Positions 10,909-23,400 of a stretch of 64,000 nt of DNA are shown piece after piece (position 1 is the first letter of the stretch; every line of letters starts with the position of its first letter). Both the position numbers and the translations under genes were made by a program. The stretch is from Linnemannia schmuckeri (lineage: Eukaryota > Mortierellomycota > Mortierellomycetes > Mortierellales > Mortierellaceae): contig JANATG010000003.1 in NCBI GenBank assembly GCA_029449235.1, forward strand, positions 124,001-188,000, in the 5' to 3' direction. The notes under the pieces are model-generated. The model did not search any database, had not been told where the DNA came from, and saw only the letters and a list, made by a program, of their open reading frames with translations.

Positions 10909-13481
10909 ATGCCAAACAGTCACCCAAACCCTTTAGACCCCTACCTTGCTCAGCCTGCACTTGCCAAGCGCAAGAACGCCACCAAGGCCTATGACCGCTG
11001 TCGCCGTCGAAGAATCCAGTGTGGAAATGTCCCTCGCTCACACTCAAATTCGAATTGTATATTGCTTGATTATTGACCAAACTGACCAATTGGTTTGTCT
11101 GTCAATCGACAACATAGGCGCTCAGAAACCAACATGCTCCTCCTATCAAAAAGCAAAGGTCGATCGCACTCACGCTCGCAACGGTCTCAGACGCGGTTGC
11201 AAGATACAGTTCGCCAACCAGGACCCAGCTACCCCCTGGATAACCTTACAGAGTTCAGACATTTCGTCAGCAGATACCTCAGACCAGTACCACGAGGACT
11301 CGACCTATGAACATTTTGCAGCCAGAACCCGTTCTCCAGGAAGGTTGCGGACCATCTTGTCGATTTGTTCTTTATGCACTGTTTTCAAGATTATGACTTC
11401 CTCAGTCCTGTCGACTTTCTCAGTCAGTATATCCGAGGCAGCGTCAACCAGGACCTTCTGTACGCTATGCGTGCGTACGGCGCTCGACCCTTCGATCACC
11501 CTGCCATTGCCAAGACTTTGCCCTTCTCCAATGGCCAAGTATTTGTCGATCAATTCAAGTCCAGGATGGTTCACTAGATATCCCAGTCAATCGCGGATAT
11601 GATCCATACCCTCCTCATACTTGCACATGCCGAATGCAATGCAGGTCACGCTCAAAAGGCAGTCCGGATAGAGGCCGTGGCGGTAAGGATGGTACCCGAG
11701 TTAGGCCTCCATCTGTTGCGACCGCCCGAGTATGGCAAGCTATTTCGATCTAAAGCGGAGCGGATCGCATTTGAGGCCGGTACCAGGACGTGTTCGGCTG
11801 CAATGATCTATGATTGACTCGCAACTCTTGCGTGCGGTGTCCCTGGGATGCTTGAACATGTTGCGGCGGAGTGGTCAATTACAGAATTCCGATAGAGCCG
11901 GTGGATCGAGCGCGTGTCTGCTACCGGAGGGCAGCCGATGGAGTCCTCGGCCGACTACTCTATCAGGACCTTTCACAGCATACACAAACCGCGTCGTCTC
12001 AGAGGTGTGGACTTTGATATCCAAATGCGGCGGCTGGTCGTTCCTGGCCGTATGGCCAGGAAATTCCGCCAGTGTGTATCTTCCTTGTGCAGCAGCAAGC
12101 CAGGTCAATCTTCGGAAGTCGAGCAAAGGGTTGAAGGTATCGGCTCTAATACTGCCGCCAACATGACCGCTTCAAGGCGGCAGGATATACTTCCTGTATA
12201 TCGGCAGGCAGAAGACGCGTTGGAGCATTGAAGAGCGAATATTCCGCAATATCAGCAACCTTGTAAAGCCAAGGAAATGGTGACGCAATTGGATTTGTAT
12301 GGGTTTGTCGGGGCGATATACTACGTTACACTTGCCATTCAACTCCACAGGCCATATTTGTTGCAGGCGTGTATGCCTATAAGTAGTAACAAGAAGAAAC
12401 TTGGAGAAGGAGCTGGGGATCTTGTCGGACAGGACGTGGAGGAGCAAGAATTGAGGTCACTCGCAGACCAGAGCGAGCTGCAGATGCGAGAGTCTTGCCT
12501 AAGGAAATGTATTGCTGCCGCAGATGAGATTTCAGCTACCATTGAGCGGTTCACGTACGAGGATATCAAGTAGCGGAGATACGCATTTACGTTTCCCGTA
12601 TTCATCGCAGGAACTGTGCATGTCCAACCCCCCCTTTTTTTTGTCACTCGTGGATATTCTTCGTGTATGTGCGGCAGACATTACTTACTTATTACCGTGC
12701 ATTGTATTTCGTTAATGATAATAGGTATATCATTCAATGAATTGTGAATGAGACATCACAGGGTGTCCAAGTCGAGAACAAAGACAAGCTGGCGATATGC
12801 CATCGGTTTCTACAAACGCTCGGGTCATACTATGCCAGTGCTGCCGATGAGGCTTTTTTGTTGGATTGACTTTCTCCTACCAACGTTGTCGGGTCTAAAG
12901 CCAGGGAGAGGGGTGGTAGTAACAGTGGCTCATTATCATCAGCGATGGAGATGCTATCAGTCATGATTCTCTCGACAGCGTCGATGGGTGCGAACCAAAT
13001 TAACGACTTTGAGATTCTTTGATCAGAAGGACTGATGGCAGAAGAGGAGGAACACTAGCAAGAGATGAGTCCCCTTCTTTTCAATTTTGCGGCTGACAAG
13101 AATATGCAGCAAGTGGATGGCCATGGTGCAGTAGAAGATGAGGAGGGTGGTGATGATTCAACGGTATGGACATGTTCTTCACAAGTCATCGTCGCAGATT
13201 CTATTGATGCGACCTTTTTGACAACCACAACAGCAGCAACAGCAACAACAGTACCATTGACAACAGCGAAACTTTCTGGGACAGCTAGGAAAGACGATGC
13301 TGCAAGAGGTGCCCGAGTCGAAGAGAAGCATGCGTTCTTTACAATCGATTCTGGACTGGGGAGACTTTGGATGCATCCTGAGAAGATGGCTTCACTGGAG
13401 GAGGCGACGATCTCGTCGTTTGAGAAACTGAATATGCTTGACAAGACAACTTTCAATGGTCCCTTGTTTAACGATAAGTGA
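10909..13481 (+). pseudogene. Decayed Zn2Cys6 / fungal_trans transcription factor gene
   Basis: An ATG at 10909 opens a Zn2Cys6 domain: KRKNATKAYDRCRRRRIQCG, an intron at 11057-11117, then QKPTCSSYQKAKVDRTH. Three of the six zinc ligands are lost (two Tyr, one Arg). From about 11337 to 12576 a single frame keeps the fungal_trans (middle homology) domain: VADHLVDLFFMHCF, DLLYAMRAYGARPFDHPA, then HTLLILAHAECNAG and MVPELGLH, and later AIQLHRPYLL. That frame is cut by five stops at 11575, 11815, 11893, 12229 and 12571. A frame change separates the zinc domain from this part. A C-terminal piece (CHRFLQTLGSYY, near 12790-12840) and an open tail to 13481 follow in another frame. The intact gene would have encoded a sequence-specific nuclear regulator; as it stands it cannot give a full protein. 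The right boundary is approximate. Confidence 0.88.
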
Positions 13482-16400
13482 AATATATGTAGCAATCAGT
13501 GTTTAAATAAAAAACAGATGAGTAAAATAGAGTACTATTTTGGTGGCGCAAGTTTGTAGGTTTGATTGATTGAGTGATCAAGAAAAAAAAAACGTGTATC
13601 GGCCTCAGGTATTGATCAAGAAATTGCTGACCCTCGATCAGTGTATGAGACGTTAGGGTGGTGGCCAGAAAACAATCAAGTCTTGCTTGATCAGCCCTCC
13701 TTCCCGCTTGCTATATTTTTGATTTTCTTTTTTTTTGATCCTTTGGCACGAGAAAATATTTCCTTCGGCACATAGAACGCTATGAAGTGAACACTCCCAG
13801 GGAAAAAAAAAAAAAAAAAAAAAAAGAATACAAGAAAAAACAAAACAGGTCACTCTGCGTGTTTGTAGGTGCTATTTTTTGACACATGAATATCAAGTTT
13901 TTCGGTCCTCTCTTTTCCCCCACAAAACATGTCAAATGCAACCACGATGAACGGACCGGGGAAGGAGGGGAGAGGAAGAATGCGGCCGAAACAAAACAGG
14001 GATCGAAACGATGTCATATCGCATATGTGCACGAATGCGGAGGAATTGAGAGAGAGAGGGAGAGATAGAGTCGCCACTTCAACCCACAGGCCAACAAATT
14101 TAACTTTTTATTCAGGTGCAAGCAAACGAGGTTCAAAAAAATGTAGCGTGGCAGTGAAAAAAAGCGTGGGTATAGACGGATGTTAGGCAAAAGGGCATCG
14201 GCACAAGAGAAATGAAAAAATCGCAGCATGTGAATATGAAGAAGGATGGAATTTCTACGCCACAAAGTGAAAAAAGTAAAATAAAGGCGCGTACGATCGA
14301 TGGTTGATGCCTTTGGATGACATAATTCGGATGGGTTTTGTTTTGGGCAAAGGCGGACTGTAGCACTTTTTTTGCGGGAGACAGGTAGGGTTTACCGCAG
14401 TGGGAGAGGGAGGGGATGTGAAAATCAAGAAAGCAGGAGTGAGTTTCAACATATATATTGTTATTTGCTGTGAACCTGAAATACACAAAGGCAAAATCAA
14501 TCCTCACCTCCTTGCTTTTTTCAATTGCAATAGCATTGCAAACTCGAGGAATGTGTTACAGAGAAAGGACTAGGGTGTTGTACCTTGCATTCACCATATG
14601 ATAGACACTAGCTAGTGTTTTCCAGTTCCGCTCCAAACAAACAACATAAACTTGAGCCATCATCAACCATCGTCTTGGCAAAGACAAAAAAATCAATAAC
14701 AGCAACAGCACCAACAACGAACAACAATAACCACATCAGACGCCGAGGCGATGCTCATTTTTCAAGTATATTTTCTGTGAGTGTGCGAGCTTGTTTTTGC
14801 TCTTTCTCTTTCCCTTTCTTTCCTTCTCACTTTTATCTCTCATCGTTTTCATTTCTTTTTCTATCGCTGTTTCCTTTGTTTCTTTCTCTCACCGTTTTCT
14901 TCATTTTTCCTTAATTTGATCGCCTCTGGGTCACTGTCTTTTGTATTTGTGTCCTTGGTGCGCACTCCTTGTTCATACTTTCTTTCATTGACAGCTGGCC
15001 GACTACATTTCCTTTCTTTTACCATTTAATTTTGAACAGTTTTTCGCAGGTAGGTACTCCTTCGTCATTTGTTCTGTTATCAAGAGATTTTAGTCATGAA
15101 CAATGAATAAGGGCGTGTGGTTCGCTCTATGCTGAGCAAACACTAAGCTGTTACGCAGGGGATAGAGGAAAGGACAGAACATGCACTAACTTGGAGGGGA
15201 AGTCCTGGCACGTAATGCTGCATCTGTTACCCCTATAAGTACAAGACAGTTGAGTCTCCCTCACAGAGTAAGAGGAGAAGGCTCTTGGGCATTAGGAGGA
15301 TCTCAAAGAAATAGAGAATCGGGGTAAGGGAGGGACGAAGAACTAGAACACGTCACACTTTTGTTCGAGATAGAGAAAGAAGTTACTGTTATTGCTGGAC
15401 ACTTCAAAGCAAAGGGTAATCGAGTCTCCATGATCATAAGGTTTCCTTTTCAGGTCTCCTCCTCTTCTTCCTCCTCCTTGTCACATAAAACACCATCATT
15501 GTGTATACTTTCTGATTCGCGCACTCCCCCCTACCACCACCACCTCCTCCTTCTAATGATCCAAAACGCAAGAGAGAAATTGCAAAACAATCAAAAGAGA
15601 TGGAAAAGGGGTAGTGACATGTTCACGCGGCACACCTTTTTTGTTAGCGTTTTATGGGGGAGGGGGACAGAGGTGATTTCATATTCGAGAGATCGAAGGA
15701 GGGAAGGGAGAGGAGAAACAAAGAATCGGTGGCGCCATTGTTCCTCAGCATTTCGCCCAAATTTTTACTTAGGCCTTTATGCATGACGAAAGGGATGTGG
15801 ACATTAGTGTTTTTGTGCGATGGGATGGGGTGCATGGAATAAACCCAAGGAAGGCACAAGCACAAGGACTTGCTTTTACTTTATATGCAGTTTTCCCCAA
15901 AGCGCGGCCGTAGCCATTATTATTCCGAGAAATGTAACGGGTCATGCACAACATAAATACATACAACTCCTCGCTTGCCCCTCCCACTCCTCCTCCTTGC
16001 CCCTTCCCTGGTTATCATAACTTATCATTGGTTTGATTCACAACACCTTCTTTCTTGTTCCTTTTTTTCTTATTTTCCCCTGGCAGAAACCCTTACATTT
16101 GTTGCAACACCCCCTATGGTTCAGCTATTTATTCTCATATTCAGGAGGCAAGGAAATGAAGCGAATGGCTCTCAAATCCAATGGTTCCATCTGACCATAC
16201 ATACTCACATACGGATGAATACAACCAAGGAGTCAAAAGGGCGATTGTTTGAAGGCCATGAGAGGTTGTTGTTGAAGTGCATGCAAATCGGAGTGTGGCG
16301 AGAAGGGTTGAAAAAAGACGGAGAGGTTTGGATGACCAAGCAAATGATTTGAGGAGAGGTATCCGTTGGCGGGTACAGTTCTTTCTTCGCACAGGACCGA

Positions 16401-17500
16401 ACGCCCAAAAAATGAGGAGAAAAGGCAAGATGGAAGAAGTAAGGAGTGCTAGGGGTTATGGGATGGTGTTTTGGTCAGTCGGAGATGTATGTCCATATTT
16501 TTTATGGCGGAAGATCAAAGAGAAAGGTGAGAGGAAAAAAAGTGTCATGAGAGCCATGGTTTCTTTTTTATTCGATCTCTCTCTCCCACTGATGTGTGTC
16601 AACCATCCGACATGACTTGTGTGTGTTTATGTATCGGAGGTGCGGTCATCTTCACCGAATATTTTTTTTGTTATTGTTGTTGTTGTTGTTTGGGCCTGTA
16701 ACATCGAGGGGTCGAATAAGTGAGGGATATGATAGTGAGTTCCAGAGTTGGTGGAGAGGGGGAGAAGGGAGGAGGATGGGATGGATGATGTGGATGTGAT
16801 AGGTTTGGATGAGAGCATTGAGGTTGAGAGAGGTTAGTTATTATTCTGAGGCCAAACAAATGACAAGAGCCCTGGTTGAGAGTGAAAAAAGAAAAAAGAG
16901 AAAAAAAAAACGACAGCAACAATAACGGCAACAACAACCACAAAATGTTTGTTTGAGTGCCAACAACAAAAGGAGTGTGTAGTATGAAGTGAATATCTTC
17001 TATGAAAGGTGTTCATAAGTCATGGTTGTGGTGAATGGTGAATGATAAAATTATCATGATGCACACCTCGACAAGTCGTCGCGATGAGTGATGGCGATAG
17101 GGGACTGTGCACTTGCAGAGAGATGTATACACACCATGCCGTTGGATGTGGGATGGGCGTACTACTCTATTTTACTTCCGGCGAGCAAGTGCCAGCTCAT
17201 CGTCCTTTTTTTTTTTTTTTTTTTTTTTCGATTTTAATACAACACATTACATTCACCTGCATGCGAACAGCAACAGCTGGCAGCTGCCAAGTGGGTTATT
17301 AATAACAATTGCAGTAGCAATTAATATATTTTGTCGCCACTACATTACTTCAAACAACAACTGAATAGGTCCTGCCTCTGTCTGCCCTTGCCTCCGACTT
17401 GACTTGTCTTGCCTTGCCCCCTTCCCCGACCGACCTTTTTGTTTATTATTGCTTTTTTCGTGTTGTCTTCACTCATCATCCCTTTCATTCTTTCACACTT
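13482..17500. other. Long intergenic region, left part
   Basis: No gene is recognised in about 4 kb. Contents are homopolymer runs (for example A at about 13804-13825 and T at about 17203-17228), short low-complexity frames, and no tRNA or rRNA signature on either strand. Confidence 0.45.
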
Positions 17501-17783
17501 TAACGACCATCCTTACTTCCCCTCCATCCCCATTCCTCCCCACCACCCCCATTCCTACTTTCCCTTCCCTCTCTTTAACGATTCCTTCCTTTCTTAACGA
17601 CATCCTCTTATATACACACACTCTTCCCTTTCTTTCCCTTCATTCATTCATTCACACTCGACTAACGACCCCACCCAGCCTACTACAGGATAACAGCAAC
17701 TCCTCTTTTATACTCAACTCATTCACTCTGTAACGACAATCAGCACTCACATTTCACTCGCTCTCTCGACATCAAGTAACGAC
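17501..17783 (+). promoter_or_regulatory. Cluster of six TAACGAY motifs
   Basis: The heptamer TAACGAC or TAACGAT occurs at 17501, 17576, 17595, 17663, 17731 and 17777, always on the plus strand, inside otherwise pyrimidine-only DNA. Spacing is 19 to 75 bases. The core TAACG resembles Myb-type recognition sequences, but no factor is demonstrated. The next gene on this strand, CEP120, starts at 20476, so these could be upstream control sites or part of a long untranscribed or untranslated leader. Confidence 0.5.
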
Positions 17784-20475
17784 CCTTTGATCCGTCAACA
17801 ATTCAACGAACGTAAAAAGAAAAAAAAAAAAGAAGCGGCAAAACGATCCCTTGCTCCCTTTTATATATTTTTACCAGCACCTTGTCCCTTTTGTCCCGTC
17901 AATCCCAGCACACACGCACCGTCCCATTCCCCCCACTCCCATCGTCCATCCTCCCATCCCTCTCCCTTCTTCCCGTCCCACCCCTCTAACTCACACCCTC
18001 TTTCCTCGTGTCCTTTCTTCCCGACGACCTCACCCTTTTTTTGTTGGTTCACGGAATAAAAGCCATCACAGTTGATTACGGTAAGAATCCCCCCTCTTTA
18101 CTCCTTTTCCTCCTCGTTTTTTCATCCTTCCCGTTTTCCCATCTTCACACCTTCCCTTCTCCACCACCCATTCACCATCCCGTTCGACTTTCCGTTCAGC
18201 AGCAACAACGACGTTCTTTACTTTTTATTACTCCTCACACCGCTCCCATTCAGTCATCGTGACCACTGGGTCACCCATGGGCCAAGTGACCCGATGCGAT
18301 CTCTGCTTCCCCATTCTTCGTTCTCTATCCCGTCGCATCCTGCTTAGCTCGCACGCCTCTCCTCCCCTACTTCACGTAGCCTGCCATTACCCCTGCCTTT
18401 CTCCTCTTTCTCCTTGTCCTGTCCCCAAAGGCACCGACATCTGCACATGCGCCCCTACTCTACTCAACGACCCACGCCTTCCTTTCTTCAACCACATCCA
18501 TACGTTATCCCCTATTCACTCTCCCCCTCTTGTTCTCATGACATTCTTTCCGACACACTCCAAACCCCTGCCTGTGCTCCTCCTCGGATCAACCCTTGTT
18601 TTTTTTCCTTTGGATACTTGTTGCCATATAAAAACACACATCGGTCTTCCCGGACGCAGCGGAAATCTATCCCTTTTTTAAATTCACCAACCATTGAACT
18701 TCTCTTAAACCTTACGGGTCGACAATAACGGCATGGTTATCGATCATCATCATCATGGCTCCTCTGTTGTTTTTCTTTTTATTTTCTTTGCAGGGACAAA
18801 GAAGATTGTCCGACAATTTTCTTTTTCCTGCGCGCAGATGGTAAAGGAGGAGTTGCGGGCAAAATGGCATGGTTTACGGGAAGTAGGACCATGCATGCCT
18901 CTATCTCGCCCTTTGCTTTTGCTGCTTTGTTTTCTTTTCTTTGTTTTCTTTCTTTGTCTTTCAGTGGTCTTCTGTCCAACTCCCACATCGCCTTCCACAC
19001 GTACACTCACAACGCATACACGCATACGCGAATCGCCCTTTTGTCCGATCAGAACAAAAGGATAAAAATCTCATTGTCCCCTTGAAAAAGCAATCCGAAG
19101 AGAAAACGGGACAAAAAACAAAAAAAAACAAAGACCAGCATGATCCATTGACAGGAAAGACATGCTGGGTTCAAGAAAAAGAGGCTGTTCACTTACACCA
19201 CGTGGAGGTCATGGTATCGGGATCCTTTCTTTCTTTTTTCTTTTTTCTTTGTAATGCTGCTGGCTACCAATGCTTCCTTCCCAGATTGGGTTGGATTGGG
19301 TTGGGGTCTAGAGTAGAAATGTGGTCATTGTCAATGTGATAGTGTGCCTGAGGTTTTTTTCTTTGTTATATTTGTTTTGTTTTCCACATTTATTTTGTTG
19401 GTCAATTGCTTCAGCCATGGTCCATGTATGGGTGTGAATTTGCACCTCGAAAGAGTTGAAAAATATAGCAAAGTCATGAGAGAGTGAAGAGAGAAGATAG
19501 AGAAAGTGCGACAGAGAGAGTGCGGCGAAGAAGTGAGTGATAAAGAGCGAATGAAGGGCGCTGGAGCAAGATATTCCTCCCGTTTCTTTTAATAAGTTTT
19601 TGTTCTGGGCTGCTTAGCTGGCCGTGAAAATGGACAGACGGAGACAGACAGAGACAGAGAGAACAGATAGAGAGAGAGAGAGATAGAAATTGTGCGAGAG
19701 ACCATTGAGCAATATGGCATTGGCCCATGGTACCATGGGTACCATTCTTGTTGTTTTTCTTTTGTTCTCTTTTCTTGTCTCTCTACCCTATTCCCCAACC
19801 CTTTCACGTCAATTCTCCCGCTTACTCTTTTTTTTTCTCTTTCCTTTTTATTGATCATCGTCTGATCCAACCTTTCCACCCCTTTTTCTCTTCTTTTTTT
19901 TCTTATTCTCCATCCACACTTTGTTCCTGTTCATCATCCTTACACTCTTTTCCCTTGCCTTCACTTTAATTGTTATTATTGCCTTTATCCTTTTCTACAT
20001 TGTCATTGTTGCTTGCCTTTTTTTTTCCTTGTAAATCTACACATACGCATATACACAAACTGTTACCCATATTCTAATCTAATCTCTAATCTATTCCTTC
20101 TCTTGTTCAATACCCCCCAATTACCCACACTTCTGTTCTCACTTCCCACACCTGTCCACGACACTCTTCGACACATCCTTCTACCCCTCCACAATATCCC
20201 CTTACTGTTTCCTGCCCTTCTACTCTCTACCTCGCGATACTTTCCCTTTCACACTCTGTCCTTCTCGCTCTCTTTCAATTGACTTCAACACTCTCATACC
20301 CTTCCTTTCCTCCACCTCTCCCTTCACCACAAGCAGATCTACCTATTCGCGGACAACAACCTTCTTTTTTTCACGCTTTTTTTATCTTACCCGTTCCTTT
20401 TTAACCGAGAGGTTTCTTGCCTGACCATCCCCCGCCAACCCGCCAATCCGTTCCCCGGCCCAATTACACGCGAAG
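17784..20475. other. Pyrimidine-rich region upstream of CEP120
   Basis: The plus strand is heavily C/T-biased through most of this 2.7 kb, with many CCTTCC/CTTTCT stretches and few purine runs. Open frames are Ser/Pro/Phe/Leu-rich by composition only. It may include the promoter and a long 5' leader of CEP120; a possible 5'-leader splice donor (GTAAGAATCC) is at 18080. No coding gene seen. Confidence 0.45.
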
Positions 20476-23400
20476 ATGAACAGCCCTACGCCAAGATATA
20501 CCATTCTGGTCACAATTGTTGAAGGTGAGTTATTGTAAGACCAACTCAAGAAAAAGAACACTTTGCACGTCCTCCTCGGCAAAACAAGCGCACCCGACTC
20601 TTTACCACATCCCGATTGTTTTGGTCATATATATGTATTGTTTATGTTGTTTATTTTGTTTATTTCTGCGCACATTCCCCCTGGGCGTCTGGGCACTTGG
20701 AAAAAAAAGAAAAACACCAAACCCACCAATGTACGCTAAACGCGACATCCACGAAAAATTAATAACGGCTCATCATCCCTCAAGAAAAGAGAACAACACT
20801 CTCTTCCCACAAACAGAATCAACCTTCTTTTTATCTTTTCTCATTTTTTTACCCTCTTCCTGGCGCTCCTTCTCCTTCATATTTTTGGGTTCTGGGTCCG
20901 CCTCCTTCTTCCCTTCTTCCCTCACCCTTTCCCCCTTTCCCTTCTCCCTCTTTCTCCTCTCACCTTTCTCAGGCCGAGAAAGGGCCCTTATTTGTGTTTT
21001 TTTTATCTTTATCGCTGTTGAGAAAAAGGCGTAACACCGCCCATCTATTACTGCACCGGATTACAGATCCCGAGAACACCCAATCTCTCTCTCTGGGCGC
21101 CTTGTGGGGACAAACGAGAGGGATGGCGTCGTACATTGCAGCGCGAACAGGCAGAAGAAAAGGATATGGGTAGGGCAGGGTTCAATTTCATCCCAGTATA
21201 CTTTTCGACCCTGTCCTTCCTCGGGAGGAATATAACAAAGAGGATAAACAGCAGCCGCGGAAGTGCAGTAGACAGGTCAGGGCAGTATCACCTTGTTCTG
21301 TGGGGAAAAGAAAAGTATGAGTGCATTTCCTTCTACCCACATCTCTCTGTCGCACAACATCCATCGATGCAACGGACAGAAAACCATCACCTTCAAAGGG
21401 TACAAAAATATCCCTACGACGTGTTGTTAAATGAACACAAAACTTTTTTTGAATGTCTGGCTGGGCAGTTCATTCTGTTCTATTCCCTTTTTACTCTCTC
21501 CACACCCACTCCCTTCCAGGGTTTGTTCATTTTGAGCAGGCTTCACAACACATCCCCCCTCACGCTTTCATTCTTCCTAAAATACGATAACGCGTCTTTT
21601 TTTAACCTTTTTTTTTTTTTTTTGTCTCAGATTACCTGATAACTAACCAATCATCGCGTCGTTCTGATTTTTTTTTTGTTTTTTTTAATCACTTGTTTGT
21701 GTTGATCTGATAGGTCGCTACTTTCTCCGAGACCCCGATTGCCAGCTCCTCGTCCAGTGCCAATTCAACGACGCACTCTTCATCGAGAACCCAGAGACCA
21801 ACTCACACTCATACCCCGAAGTCCTCAGCACCGACCCCGTCGAGCAGACCCCTTACCCTATCTGGGACACCGAACTCGCCTGGGATCTCGACGCAGAGGT
21901 CCTCGACATTCTCCGCATCGAGCGTGCCTCGCTCAAACTCAACTGCTTTGCAATCAACCAAAAGACGAATGAGGAAGAGTCCCTCGGTCACATCATCCTT
22001 GACCTCTCTTCTGCCTTCGAACCCGATTCCACAGAGGAGCGCTGGAAGCCCCTGACCGGCTCAAACACCGCCGGTTTCCGTGGACTCCAGCCCGAGCTCA
22101 AGCTTGCCTTTTCTATTGACGATGGCATCTCTGAGATCACCCCCACCATCGACACTCTCCTCACCAGTATCGAGTCCTCTTCTGGATCCGAGGACCTCGA
22201 GCACGCTGACCAGCACACTGCCCGCTTCAGCAAATCAAATCTTCATCCCCTCCAGGGTCTTGAGGAAGAGGACGAGGACCAGTACGAGGATGACGACCAG
22301 GACCGACAGGTGCCCTCCGCCGGCGACAAGTCATTTTACCATACCCGCGACGATGACGAGGATGACGAGCTCGATGCCCAAGTCCCTGAGTTCGACGTGG
22401 ATGAGGCCATGCAGATGGACATCCCTGTGGATATTGGCGAAGCCATGATCCCCACAGAGGTAAACGACAAGGGCTTCCTCCAACTGGGACTCGGCAGAGA
22501 CTTTTTCATCTTTACCATCACCATCCAGACTACCCGCAACATTGACCGTCTTGTGGAGCGTTATGCATCGATTCAGGGCAAGAGCGCAGCCTCGGTTCAC
22601 CAGGGCCTTTACCTCTACTACAGCTTCTTGGGCAACGATGTCGCCACCCAGTTCTTGAGCAGCACTGCCGAGTCAGGAGCACCTATTGAGGAAATTGCGC
22701 TGAGACTGAAGTCATCGATGGAGTCGATGTACCAGCACTTTAGAGATGGCGAGCAGCTTGTGCTCCATCTCTGCCATGACCAGAACCTCATTGGTATCGC
22801 AACCATTCCCCTGGCCGTCATTCTGTTGCACGGGACCGCCAACCTGTTCCACGCTAGCCCTCAGTTCTACCCCTTCCAGCCCGCCATTGCCTCTGACGAG
22901 TCTGGATCCAAGCAGTCTCCCTCGGATGTTGCCTTTGTCCAGGTCGCCATGCATGTCACCCGTGACTTGAACACCCTTTCGGTCCCAAGTACCCCCGCCA
23001 TCCGCCGCTCTTCCCAAGGAGCCGCATCCAGGAGAGCCACCCGTCCTGCTGCCATTGAAGTTGACACCTCGCGGAAGGTCAACTCGTCCCACTCTTCCCG
23101 GTCCCCCCGTCGCCATGACTACAAGTTTGCGATTGAGCTGAGATCGTTCAAGTCCCTCTCGCGTCACTTGAACAACGTCTCGCTCCGTTACAACTACCGC
23201 CCTTTTGGACCAAAGTCCACTCAGCCTCCAGTCAATGTCTCCCGCCTGGTGCCAACCGCCCTGCCCGATGCACGTCGCACCTTCCAGCTCTGCCAGACTC
23301 CCGAGGCCCTTCGCAACCAGCTGAAGACGCCCTTGGTGGTCGAGGTCTGGTGCCAACACCCTGAGACTCATCAAAATGTGTTGCACGCGTCTGGCCAGAT

